Below, piece by piece: positions 1 to 7,732 of a stretch of 34,419 nt of DNA. The DNA is taken from NCBI GenBank assembly GCA_016735225.1, contig JAERRX010000077.1, positions 1 to 34,419 on the forward strand. The letters run 5' to 3'. The position numbers were made by a program, and so were the translations under genes. The notes below the pieces were generated by a model that had not been told where the DNA came from, made no database searches, and saw nothing but the letters and a program-made list of their open reading frames with translations. Source of the DNA: Sulfurimonas sp. GTDB lineage: Bacteria > Campylobacterota > Campylobacteria > Campylobacterales > Sulfurimonadaceae. The stretch's first letter is position 1; each line of letters starts with the position of its first letter.

Positions 1-44
1 ATTTGTATATATTTTAAGAAATATAAAAAAATTAAGGATTTATA

Positions 45-128
45 ATGAATTTAGGATTACTATCTGTTTTTATAGGACTAAGTGCTTTGCTATTTATGAC
101 TTACAAAATATATAAATTTCAATACTAA
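45..128 (+). CDS. Possible 27-residue single-pass membrane micro-protein
   Basis: This short reading frame runs from ATG to TAA and encodes 27 residues. Residues 3-18 are almost entirely hydrophobic or small, and they are followed by a short Tyr/Lys-rich tail (residues 20-27), the profile of a single membrane helix with a positive cytoplasmic end. An AAGGA Shine-Dalgarno lies at 34-38, six bases before the ATG, which is good spacing and the main reason to believe it is translated. I do not recognise the family. Accessory subunits of oxidases or transporters and type I toxin peptides have this size and shape, but nothing here decides between them. It may be the last gene of an operon that begins outside the window. 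Confidence 0.45.
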   Translation: MNLGLLSVFIGLSALLFMTYKIYKFQY

Positions 129-235
129 AATAACTCAGTTACACCCCCTGTGATCGGATATCCACTTTTAGTGTGTAAAAACATAAGAAATTGTAGCAAA
201 AATATGCTCCTTCGACAAAGTTTAGACTATGGAAG

Positions 236-241
236 TATAAT
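236..241 (+). promoter_or_regulatory. Candidate -10 box (TATAAT) within the 129-387 gap
   Basis: A perfect TATAAT sits in the middle of the non-coding stretch. Transcription from it would begin near 248 and run through the hairpins at 267-338. Campylobacterota vegetative promoters usually show a clear -10 and no conserved -35, so this box alone is suggestive, not conclusive in such AT-rich DNA. Confidence 0.35.
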
Positions 242-247
242 ATTAAA

Positions 248-338
248 AGAGCTGAAGAACCTCTAAAGGTATTTATTTATAAAGTAAACCGTTGTGTGAT
301 AAAGCACACAGCATAGTTACCTAGTTATTAACTTTTTT
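248..338 (+). ncRNA. Candidate small RNA or structured leader ahead of the 388 gene
   Basis: The 259-base stretch 129-387 has no convincing gene, but its second half is structured. GTTGTGTG (291-298) can pair with CACACAGC (305-312), with one G-U pair. AGGTA (267-271) can pair with TACCT (318-322), while AGTTA (315-319) can instead pair with TAACT (329-333), directly before a run of T (334-338). The last two pairings share bases 318-319, so they exclude each other, as in an attenuator. The region could be a free small RNA starting near 248 or a leader for the downstream gene. It matches no RNA family I recognise; I looked for SRP RNA, tmRNA, RNase P RNA and 6S RNA signatures without success. 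Confidence 0.3.
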
Positions 339-354
339 ATAAGTAATTTTGATA

Positions 355-360
355 TATAAT
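355..360 (+). promoter_or_regulatory. Candidate -10 box for the 151-residue gene
   Basis: TATAAT lies 27 bases before the ATG at 388, preceded by a T-rich tract, with an AGGAG ribosome site at 376-380. The overlapping bases TGATAT (350-355) are one change from the CGATAT -10 element used by the flagellar sigma factor FliA in Campylobacter, so sigma-28 control is an alternative reading. I see no good matching -35 element. Confidence 0.45.
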
Positions 361-387
361 TGGGTATAAGAAATTAGGAGTTTTGTC

Positions 388-843
388 ATGTTTGTATCTT
401 CGTACAACACATATATTAGCACAAACAGCACACAAAAAGTTCAAAATGAAAAAAATGAAGCCCTAAAAGCATCTAAAGTTTCTTTTGATTCTCAACTTCT
501 TAACAATACTATCTTAGAATCAACAAACACTCAAAACTATCCAATAAACTATATTTCTAACTATAAAACTTTTAGCAACAAGCAAAAACTGCAAGAGTCA
601 TTTGAAAATATTACAAAAGACAAATATACTAAAAATAAAGCCATTAAAAATGCACAGAATGCTTACTCTGATAACTCTAAAATGTTTTCATTTTTACTAG
701 AACCAAAAGCCACACAAAGCCAAACTCCAAAATTTAACAATGCTCTTCCAGACAATATACTAAAAGCTCAAGAGAAAAATATACGACATAAAATGGTAAA
801 CACTTATATAGAAAATGACAAGTATTACCAGATTACCGCTTAG
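388..843 (+). CDS. Unrecognised 151-residue polar protein
   Basis: This is an intact reading frame with its own ribosome site (AGGAG at 376-380, seven bases before the ATG) and a likely promoter at 355-360. The protein has no signal peptide, no membrane segment and no cysteine, and is rich in Asn, Lys, Ser and Thr. The most structured-looking part is the C-terminus (about residues 115-151), where an Asn-Ala-Leu-Pro motif leads into a charged helix-like stretch ending in a Tyr-rich tail. Low-complexity, Asn-rich N-termini of this kind occur in flagellum-associated and other short Campylobacterota proteins, but I cannot assign a family. It converges with the next gene, and only four bases separate the two stop codons. 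The T-run between the stops gives no obvious terminator stem. Confidence 0.6.
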   Translation: MFVSSYNTYISTNSTQKVQNEKNEALKASKVSFDSQLLNNTILESTNTQNYPINYISNYKTFSNKQKLQESFENITKDKYTKNKAIKNAQNAYSDNSKMFSFLLEPKATQSQTPKFNNALPDNILKAQEKNIRHKMVNTYIENDKYYQITA

Positions 844-847
844 TTTT

Positions 848-1399
848 TTAAGGGCAGTTTACTAGGTATTTCCACTGAGTAGATGTTGATCTTGAGTTCA
901 TACAGTTTGGAAGCACTTGAACTGTTACAAAAGTTTGACCTCCAGAAAATGGCACTTTTACTTTTTTAATACCCCGTGTACCTACACATCCGCTATCAAA
1001 AATTATATTGTTTTCGCTAACTATTGTTATTCTGTCTTCTTCAGAGTATGTTTCATATTCAAATATAAATGAACCTCTTGTTTTACCTAGTGCTATCTGT
1101 TTTGCATCTGCTTTTAATGCACCTGCTTGAACCTCTTTGTTACACTGAGTTATGTTTTTATTTTTAGGTGCCATTATAATGATAACTTTTTTCTCTACAA
1201 TAACTGGCTTCTCGACAACAACTACTTTTTCAACTATCTTCTCCTTATATATAACTTTTGGTGGTGGTGGCGGTGTACAATCTTCAAACTCACAATCCAA
1301 ATCTTTAAAAGCACCCTTTGCCATACTATTTGCTCTGTCATACTCAGATGCACTTGAAAAAATAAACATCGCTAAAAGCATTAAAATTATTTTTAACAT
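848..1399 (-). CDS. Secreted protein with Pro-rich hinge, Val/Glu/Lys repeat and Cys-containing C-terminal domain
   Basis: The start at 1399 is chosen because an AAGGAGA ribosome site lies just upstream and because residues 1-17 then form a clean Sec signal peptide (Lys3, hydrophobic core, Ser-Ser-Ala before the cut). A longer frame to 1471 would overlap the upstream gene and hide the signal. The mature protein has five prolines in a row (residues 43-47) and then a strongly alternating Val/Ile-Glu-Lys stretch (about 49-75) that looks like an extended or coiled spacer. The C-terminal domain (about 105-183) looks all-beta. Six cysteines (36, 41, 86, 138, 166, 182) suit periplasmic disulfides. 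The likely location is periplasm or envelope; the function is unknown. A TATAAA at 1425-1430 could give it its own promoter. Confidence 0.7.
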   Translation of the reverse strand: MLKIILMLLAMFIFSSASEYDRANSMAKGAFKDLDCEFEDCTPPPPPKVIYKEKIVEKVVVVEKPVIVEKKVIIIMAPKNKNITQCNKEVQAGALKADAKQIALGKTRGSFIFEYETYSEEDRITIVSENNIIFDSGCVGTRGIKKVKVPFSGGQTFVTVQVLPNCMNSRSTSTQWKYLVNCP

Positions 1400-1451
1400 A
1401 AACTCTCCTTTTTTTCTTTTATATTTTATACTATTTGAGTTTAAAGTAAGA

Positions 1452-2261
1452 TTATTCTTCAAGCCATGCATCTGTTTTTATCACTCTTCCATCACAAAAA
1501 TACTTTAACTTAAAAGCATTAGAGCATCTGCCTTCATTTATATCCATAACTGCTATTTGAAGTATTTTTTTACATCTTTTTGGTATATCGAAATGACCTT
1601 TCATCCCAGTTAGAAACTGTTTTAGTGGAACTTTTGAGTCCATTCCTATGACATTGTCTCTGCAACCGCTCAAACCAATATCACTTAGATATGCAGTGCC
1701 TTGAGCTATTTGAAAATCATCTGTGCCAACATGAGTATGTGTGCCGATTATCGCACTTACACTACCTTGAAGTAGCATCATCATAGCTCGTTTTTCACTT
1801 GTTGCCTCAGCATGAAAATCAACAAATATATTTTCAACACCCTGCTCTTTTAGCTCCAAAACACTCTGTCTTGCTTTTCTAAAAGCATTATCTACAAGAG
1901 GCATAGAGTAGTGTCCCATAAGGTTTAAAACAGCTAGTTTTTCTCCAGCAACTTCATAAACCTTACAGCCAGTTCCACTAACCTCATCGGGGTAGTTGTG
2001 CGGTCTTAGTATCTCATGTGTATCAAACAAAGCCTCTATATCTTTTTTATCCCAAGAGTGGTTACCTCCTGTCATGCAGTCAACTCCATAAGATATAAGC
2101 TCATTTGCATTTTTTCCAGTCATACCAAAACCATGAGATGCGTTTTCATAGTTTGCCACTACAAAATCGATCTCAAACTCCTCTCTTATCTTTTTTAGAT
2201 GCTCTTTTAACATCTCTCTACCTGGGCGACCTACTATATCGCCTATAAATGCTACTTTCAT
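1452..2261 (-). CDS. YmdB/TIGR00282-type metallophosphoesterase
   Basis: The 269-residue protein has the ordered metal-binding motifs of the YmdB family: Gly-Asp-Ile-Val-Gly at the N-terminus (Asp8), Tyr-Glu-Asn (Glu39, Asn40), Gly-Gly-Asn-His-Ser-Trp-Asp (Asn67, His68), an Asp-Phe-His motif in mid-protein, and Gly-Thr-His-Thr-His near residue 174. Members are dimetal phosphoesterases; the Bacillus subtilis protein hydrolyses cyclic mononucleotides, affects RNA turnover and influences motility and biofilm choice. The substrate here is not known. Its ATG follows the mfd stop codon with no gap, so it is probably translated from the same mRNA. The full set of metal ligands argues that it is active. 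Confidence 0.9.
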   Translation of the reverse strand: MKVAFIGDIVGRPGREMLKEHLKKIREEFEIDFVVANYENASHGFGMTGKNANELISYGVDCMTGGNHSWDKKDIEALFDTHEILRPHNYPDEVSGTGCKVYEVAGEKLAVLNLMGHYSMPLVDNAFRKARQSVLELKEQGVENIFVDFHAEATSEKRAMMMLLQGSVSAIIGTHTHVGTDDFQIAQGTAYLSDIGLSGCRDNVIGMDSKVPLKQFLTGMKGHFDIPKRCKKILQIAVMDINEGRCSNAFKLKYFCDGRVIKTDAWLEE

Positions 2262-5252
2262 CTATAGTACCTTTGGTTTATTGTTTCTAAGATAAAAAAG
2301 CACCGCTTTTATGATGTCATCATCATCTTTAGAGTTTGATTTAATGCTCTCTTTGGAGTTGTTAATATATGAAATAGTTATATTTTGTCCATAGTTCATG
2401 ATGCTTTTTATATTTTTATCAATACTTAAAAGTTTTATGACCATTAGTTCAAAAAACTGTTTTGTTGGGCTATCTAACTCTCCAAACCTATCGATGATCT
2501 CCTCTTCTATCTCATATATTTCAACAGGAGTTTCACACTGAGATAGTCGTCTATAAATATCTAAGCGAAGCCTATCTTCTTTAACAATCTCATCAGATAT
2601 AAAAGCAGAGATGCTAAGTTTTATATCTACTTTAGCACGCTGAGTTTCCATAGTATTGCTAAGTATTTTTATAGCATCTTCTAGCATCCTAAGATATAGA
2701 GAATAACCTATATTTTTTATATGTCCGCTTTGAGCATCGCCTACAAGATTGCCTCCGCCTCTTATCTCTAAATCATGATAAGCTAAAACAGAACCACTTC
2801 CTAAAAATGAGTTTGACTCTAGGGCTAGGAGTCTTTTTTTAGCTTCATCTGTTATGTTGTGTTTATCTTGAACCACAAAGTAAGCAAAACCCTCAACATG
2901 ACCACGACCTACACGACCACGAAGCTGATGAAGGTCTGCTATACCAAACCTATCTGCCCCATCTATGATCATAGTATTTACTTTTGGCATATGAATACCT
3001 GACTCTATGATAGAGGTGGCTATCATCAGGTCATACTCTCCCTCTTCAAACTTTAAAAGTTCTTTTTCAGTCTGAACCGCTGAGATCTTAGAGTGCAACA
3101 TAACTACTCTTAGCTCAGGAAGTATAGCCTTAAGTTCGCCCAGTTTTATCGGCATATGGTCTATGGAGTTGTGAACATAAAACACTTGTCCACCTCGCCT
3201 TAGCTCTCTTAATATTACCTCTTTTATAAATTTTTCATTATACTCTTTTACAAAGGTTCTTACTCCCTGTCGCTCACTAGGTGGAGTTAAAAGCTGACTC
3301 ATGGTTTTTATGGAACTTAGTGCTTGGTTTAGTGAACGAGGTATAGGAGTAGCACTCATAGAGAGTAGATGCACACTATGATAAACCTCTTTTATCTTTT
3401 CTTTTTGCTTCACCCCAAACTTATGCTCTTCATCTATGATAACAACACCCAAGTTTTTAAAACTCAAACCAAAAAGAGAGTGAGTACCGACAACAACATC
3501 TATCTCACCAGATGCTAAACCTTTTGTGATGTTGTTTTTATCTTTTGTACTTACAAATCTATCTAGTTTTGCATATCTCAAGCCCAAATCAGTAAACCTT
3601 TCATCTAAAGAGCGATAATGTTGAGCCGATAAAAGAGTTGTTGGGACTATGAGAGCTGACTGATAGCCTGACTTAAAAGCTGTAAATATTACATTTAAAG
3701 CAACCTCTGTTTTACCAAAACCAACATCACCGCTCAAAAGCCTGTCCATTATATGTCCACTTGACATCTGAGTCACTATCTCATCAACTGATCTTGTTTG
3801 ATCATCAGTATAGGAAAATCCTGCTAATTTTTGAAACTCTTTTAACTCTGAGTTTGCTATATTCATCTTTGGAGCTTTTATAAGCTCTCTTGCTGCTGCT
3901 GTGTTTACTATTTGACCAGCTATCTCCATTAGTCGTTTTTTAACTTTTTCTTTTAACTTGCCAAAGCTTCCTTTTCCGAGTCTATCGAGCATAGGAGTTG
4001 AGCCACCAGATGCGATGTAACGGTCAATAAAGTCAAGGTTTTCTACAGGTAAAAGTATCTTATCATCACCAACATACTTTATAACTATAAAATCTTTTAT
4101 ACCACCCAAAATCTCTGTTTGCTCTATCTTTTCAAATATTCCCACTCCATAATCTTCATGAACTACATAATCACCAGCTTTTAAGTCATCAAGCATTATA
4201 GAACTTTTTCTTCTTCGCCTTACTTTATCTGCTTTGTTTAAAGAGATGATAAGCTCATCTTTTGTTATGATATTTAAAATATATGGAGCATATACCTCTT
4301 TAATATTACTTAGATTAAAAAGCCCTACTTGCTTCATCAAAGCTTCATTTGCTGCTATGATAGTTATCTTTTTGTTTTTATGAACTTTTATAAGAGTAAG
4401 AACATCTGTTACCACTAGCTCTTTGTAACTATCACTTCTTTGTAAAATATCAACATTGAAACTATCTCTTGACACAAAAGGGTCATTTAGAGCATAAGCA
4501 TCTACAAGTAATGTGTCTAGGTTTCTTATAAGTTTTACATTTTTCTTATCTAAAAAGTTTGAAGCCTTATCATCTAAATACCAAAAACCCAAAGATGCTA
4601 CATCTTTTACTAAAGCATCAAAATCACTCTGCTCTATCTTTTGATGTAGCTGGGTAAACTGATCTTCATCTAAAGAGTAAAAAGCAGGAGATATTTTAAA
4701 GCTGTCAAGTTCTTCTTTGAGAGTTCTTTGAGTTTCTAGTTCAAAGCGTTTTATCTGTTCTATCTCATTGTCAAAAAGAGAGACTCTTATAGGCATATCA
4801 GAAGATGGTGTAAATATATCTATAATATCCCCACGAAAAGATATCTCTCCTGCAACTTGAACCATATCTACAAAATTGTAACCCCAAAATAACATCTGCT
4901 CTTTAAAGGAGTTAAGATCTATAGTTGAGCCAAACTCTACTGTTTGTTCTTGGAGCAAAGAGTTATGAGGAAGATGAAAAAGTAATGTTTTAAGTGGAGA
5001 TATTACTAGGGGCTTTTTTTTATACGAATAGTACAATTTTAAGGCACTAAAGAGTTCATGGAGTTCTTGAGTGTAAACTCTCAAGTCATCCCCATAGCTC
5101 GGACGAAAGTCTGGGAAAACTATTGCCTCTTTGTTGAAAAAAGTTGCAACACTTTTTAGACTTTGAGCCTCTTTATAGTCTTCACATATTAAAACTTCTA
5201 CATCTTCTTTTTTATTTTCTTTAAAGTATTCAAACAGTATGTTTTGTGACAT
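2262..5252 (-). CDS. mfd: Transcription-repair coupling factor Mfd
   Basis: Mfd is an ATP-driven DNA translocase that removes RNA polymerase stalled at lesions and recruits UvrA for nucleotide excision repair. The 996-residue protein shows a degenerate UvrB-like N-terminal module (about 1-180), the RNA-polymerase-interacting domain (about 355-420, beginning Gly-Asp-Tyr-Val-Val-His), a RecG-like helicase core with Walker A Gly-Phe-Gly-Lys-Thr (511-515) and an Asp-Glu-Glu-His box (607-610), and a C-terminal TRCF domain. It is about 150 residues shorter than the E. coli protein (1148), as I recall is usual in this phylum. An AGGA ribosome site lies just before the ATG at 5252. Bactofilin lies immediately upstream, an order also found in Helicobacter. 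Confidence 0.97.
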   Translation of the reverse strand: MSQNILFEYFKENKKEDVEVLICEDYKEAQSLKSVATFFNKEAIVFPDFRPSYGDDLRVYTQELHELFSALKLYYSYKKKPLVISPLKTLLFHLPHNSLLQEQTVEFGSTIDLNSFKEQMLFWGYNFVDMVQVAGEISFRGDIIDIFTPSSDMPIRVSLFDNEIEQIKRFELETQRTLKEELDSFKISPAFYSLDEDQFTQLHQKIEQSDFDALVKDVASLGFWYLDDKASNFLDKKNVKLIRNLDTLLVDAYALNDPFVSRDSFNVDILQRSDSYKELVVTDVLTLIKVHKNKKITIIAANEALMKQVGLFNLSNIKEVYAPYILNIITKDELIISLNKADKVRRRRKSSIMLDDLKAGDYVVHEDYGVGIFEKIEQTEILGGIKDFIVIKYVGDDKILLPVENLDFIDRYIASGGSTPMLDRLGKGSFGKLKEKVKKRLMEIAGQIVNTAAARELIKAPKMNIANSELKEFQKLAGFSYTDDQTRSVDEIVTQMSSGHIMDRLLSGDVGFGKTEVALNVIFTAFKSGYQSALIVPTTLLSAQHYRSLDERFTDLGLRYAKLDRFVSTKDKNNITKGLASGEIDVVVGTHSLFGLSFKNLGVVIIDEEHKFGVKQKEKIKEVYHSVHLLSMSATPIPRSLNQALSSIKTMSQLLTPPSERQGVRTFVKEYNEKFIKEVILRELRRGGQVFYVHNSIDHMPIKLGELKAILPELRVVMLHSKISAVQTEKELLKFEEGEYDLMIATSIIESGIHMPKVNTMIIDGADRFGIADLHQLRGRVGRGHVEGFAYFVVQDKHNITDEAKKRLLALESNSFLGSGSVLAYHDLEIRGGGNLVGDAQSGHIKNIGYSLYLRMLEDAIKILSNTMETQRAKVDIKLSISAFISDEIVKEDRLRLDIYRRLSQCETPVEIYEIEEEIIDRFGELDSPTKQFFELMVIKLLSIDKNIKSIMNYGQNITISYINNSKESIKSNSKDDDDIIKAVLFYLRNNKPKVL

Positions 5253-5276
5253 TTTTTTCCTAGGGAATATCTTGGT

Positions 5277-5714
5277 TTATTTTACTAAAGCAGTTGCTTT
5301 AGTTACTTTAAGTTTTTTGTCTTTTAATTTTTCTGGAATAGGAACAGGAGCAGCTCCCTTGACAATACTTTTTCCTTCAAAAACACCCTTAATTTCAATA
5401 ATAAGCTCACCTGACTCTATTGTTCCATTAACTCGCCCTGATTCCTTAATCTCTACCCTATCAGCACTAATACTTCCCTCTACATAGCCTTGAACCACAA
5501 GTCTTTTAGTAGCTACTTCACCCTTTATATGACCATTTTTTCCGATATTTACCTCTTTTTGAGAGTGGATAACACCTTCAAATTCTCCATCTATGTACAA
5601 ATTGCATGAGAGATCAATCTCTCCCTTTATTGTTGTTCCTGCTGTAATAATGGTAGTGTTTTTGTCGGTTTTACTACTCTGATCTGCGCTGTCGCTGTTA
5701 TTAAAGATTGCCAT
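5277..5714 (-). CDS. ccmA: Bactofilin (CcmA-type polymer-forming cytoskeletal protein)
   Basis: Bactofilins polymerise without nucleotide into membrane-linked filaments that localise cell-wall enzymes. In Helicobacter pylori, CcmA together with the Csd peptidases gives the cell its helical shape. The 145-residue protein has the usual central right-handed beta-helix (about residues 22-118), seen as repeated short strands with conserved Gly and Val/Ile spacing, flanked by a disordered polar N-terminus and a Lys/Pro-rich C-terminus. Its first 29 codons overlap the end of the csd1-like gene in another frame. A possible AAGGA ribosome site is about a dozen bases upstream of the ATG, which is on the long side. 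An active partner peptidase next door supports a role in cell shape. Confidence 0.9.
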   Translation of the reverse strand: MAIFNNSDSADQSSKTDKNTTIITAGTTIKGEIDLSCNLYIDGEFEGVIHSQKEVNIGKNGHIKGEVATKRLVVQGYVEGSISADRVEIKESGRVNGTIESGELIIEIKGVFEGKSIVKGAAPVPIPEKLKDKKLKVTKATALVK

Positions 5715-6571
5715 GGTATTATTTTTTCCTTATCAAATATCTCTTTATAGTTTTTAACATTCCATTTTACAAAATAAAAAGGATTTACTGCTCTTTGAAT
5801 AAATCTTATTTCATAATGCAAATGCGGACCATTACTCATTCCTGAGTTGCCTGTGTATGCGATCAGATCTCCTTTTCTTACAAATATTCCTGATTTTACC
5901 ACAACTTTATTTAAATGCCCAAAATATGTTCTAAAGCCATAGTTATTTTGAAGTATGACCAACCTACCATAGCCACTTTTTTTATGAAAGCCTGCCCACT
6001 CAACTATGCCATCAGCAGTTGCGTAAATTGGAGTGTTCATCTTTGCTCTCATATCAAGACCACGATGAAACTCCCTTCTGTTGAGTGTTGGATGTATTCT
6101 GTAGCCAAACTTACTTGTTATACCTTTAAACTCAATAGGCGAGCCGCTAGGAATCAACTGCAGTAGAGTTGTCATCTGTTGTGAGTTTACTTTTGTCAAG
6201 TTCACTCTTTGTTGAAGTGACATATCTCGAACTGGGGAGAGACCCATCATTTTTTCAACTTCCGATAAAGAGTCAGAAACTTCATCTAATTCTCGTTTTT
6301 TATTACTCAATGCTAAAAGAGTACCCTTCATATTCTGATCTAGCTCATCATTCTTTCTTTTTAAAGCATTGTAAGATTTTTGAGTGTTTTGACGTTTTTT
6401 TTCTATCTCATCGACTGAATAGTTTAGATATAAAATAGTACCAACAGCGATTAAAGCTATAAAACCTAAAAACGATAGAGCATAAAGTATCGCTCTTTTA
6501 ACTATGTAATGCATGTTGTACTGCTTTACACCATTGTCATCATTGATAGTAATAGTAAAATGATCATTCAT
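5627..6571 (-). CDS. Membrane-anchored M23 peptidase, Csd1/Csd2-like cell-shape endopeptidase
   Basis: Csd1-type enzymes are zinc endopeptidases that trim peptidoglycan cross-links to set curvature. Residues 27-49 form one membrane helix, 52-108 a coiled coil, and 148-265 a LytM/M23 domain. The zinc and catalytic residues are present: His169 and Asp173 (His-Arg-Gly-Leu-Asp), His219, and His250/His252 (His-Leu-His), so it should be active. H. pylori has two such genes here (csd1 and csd2, the latter thought inactive), whereas this genome has one at this locus. I therefore leave the symbol blank, although its catalytic residues and position beside bactofilin favour csd1. Its last 29 codons overlap the bactofilin gene. 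The start is seven bases past the folC stop. Confidence 0.9.
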   Translation of the reverse strand: MNDHFTITINDDNGVKQYNMHYIVKRAILYALSFLGFIALIAVGTILYLNYSVDEIEKKRQNTQKSYNALKRKNDELDQNMKGTLLALSNKKRELDEVSDSLSEVEKMMGLSPVRDMSLQQRVNLTKVNSQQMTTLLQLIPSGSPIEFKGITSKFGYRIHPTLNRREFHRGLDMRAKMNTPIYATADGIVEWAGFHKKSGYGRLVILQNNYGFRTYFGHLNKVVVKSGIFVRKGDLIAYTGNSGMSNGPHLHYEIRFIQRAVNPFYFVKWNVKNYKEIFDKEKIIPWQSLITATAQIRVVKPTKTLPLLQQEQQ

Positions 6572-6578
6572 ATATCAG

Positions 6579-7730
6579 CTATGCTCTCTTATATATTTTC
6601 ATAAATTCTTCAACAACACTAAAGGAGCCAAATACTAAATATTTTTCATCTTGCACTATCTTTTCAAATGAGCTGTATTGTATCTCTAAGTCTTTTAAAG
6701 TTTTTTTAAGTTGTGCTTTTGAGACTAATCTTTCATCATCTATGTCGATAATTTGCACACTTTTTACTATTGGCTTTAAAATTTGAAGAATTTTTTTATA
6801 ATTTTTATCTTTATAACTATTGTAAATCAAAACAAATTTATCTGGTTTTAGTGCATCTCTTATAGCATCTGCTGCTAAAGGGTTATGCCCAACATCAACA
6901 ATTATATTTTTTTGTAGATGTGTTAAGCGTCCAAAAAGCTTAGAACCTACAAAACTATCTTCATCATACTCTAAGTTTAAAAAGTTTAGAGCAGAGATGC
7001 TTAGGCTTAGGTTTTCTACTAGATGCTGCTCTAATTTTAAAGATGATGCAATATTTTTAATTTTTATTTTGTCATTATCACTTAGTAATTGATCATATTT
7101 TTGTATATTTAGATTTTTAGATTTTACTAAAATATCAGAAATCTCATATACCTCTTTCTCTTTTTGCAAGGCTAAAATAGCATTGTTTTGTATAGCATTT
7201 AATTTTGTTGTTGCTATAGCTTTTAAAGTTGAACCTAAAAAAACCTCGTGGTCAAAAGATATAGGTGTTACAAGAGTTAAAATCTTATCAAAAACAGCAG
7301 TTGCATCATGTTCTCCACCTAAACCAGCTTCCATAACAAGATAATCACACTCTTTACTTACCACTAGGCAAAGAAGTGTTGTGTATTCAAAATAGGAAAG
7401 TTCATCTGATTCAGATGGAGTTAATATATTTTGCAGTTTTATGTGGGCATCTTGGAGTGTTTTATCATCAATATCACCCCCATCTATCCATATTCTTTCG
7501 TTGAACTCTAAAATATGAGGTGAACTATAATGAATAGTTTTAAACCCCATAATATACAGGGCAGTAGCTAAAAATCTGCCTGTAGTTCCCTTTGCATTTG
7601 TGCCTATGATATGGATGATTTTTGGTATATCCATAAGGTTTTTAACTCTCGCATAAACCCTAGGCATACGAGTATAGTCAATTTTATCATAATATAGTGG
7701 CTTGAGCGATAAGAAATTTTTTAGTAACAT
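6579..7730 (-). CDS. folC: Bifunctional dihydrofolate synthase / folylpolyglutamate synthase
   Basis: FolC joins glutamate to dihydropteroate and extends the polyglutamate tail of folates, using ATP. The 383-residue protein belongs to the Mur-ligase fold. It has a P-loop Gly-Thr-Asn-Ala-Lys-Gly-Thr-Thr-Gly near residues 43-51, a Met-Glu-Ala-Gly-Leu-Gly-Gly-Glu-His-Asp-Ala-Thr motif near 133-144, a Ser-Phe-Asp-His-Glu motif near 158-162, and Val-Asp-Val-Gly-His-Asn-Pro in the C-terminal domain. It is a little shorter than the E. coli enzyme (422). It starts two bases after the diguanylate cyclase stop and has only a distant AGGTGG upstream, so it is probably translationally coupled. Position between lptE and the cell-shape genes matches Helicobacter. 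Confidence 0.95.
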   Translation of the reverse strand: MLLKNFLSLKPLYYDKIDYTRMPRVYARVKNLMDIPKIIHIIGTNAKGTTGRFLATALYIMGFKTIHYSSPHILEFNERIWIDGGDIDDKTLQDAHIKLQNILTPSESDELSYFEYTTLLCLVVSKECDYLVMEAGLGGEHDATAVFDKILTLVTPISFDHEVFLGSTLKAIATTKLNAIQNNAILALQKEKEVYEISDILVKSKNLNIQKYDQLLSDNDKIKIKNIASSLKLEQHLVENLSLSISALNFLNLEYDEDSFVGSKLFGRLTHLQKNIIVDVGHNPLAADAIRDALKPDKFVLIYNSYKDKNYKKILQILKPIVKSVQIIDIDDERLVSKAQLKKTLKDLEIQYSSFEKIVQDEKYLVFGSFSVVEEFMKIYKRA

Positions 7731-7732
7731 TT

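Noticed and set aside
204-263. 19-codon plus-strand frame in the non-coding gap
   Set aside because: No ribosome site and no recognisable sequence character; it overlaps the promoter-like element.
1400-1471. Longer N-terminus for the secreted Pro/Val/Glu/Lys protein
   Set aside because: It would bury the signal peptide and overlap the phosphoesterase gene, while the ATG at 1399 has AAGGAGA.
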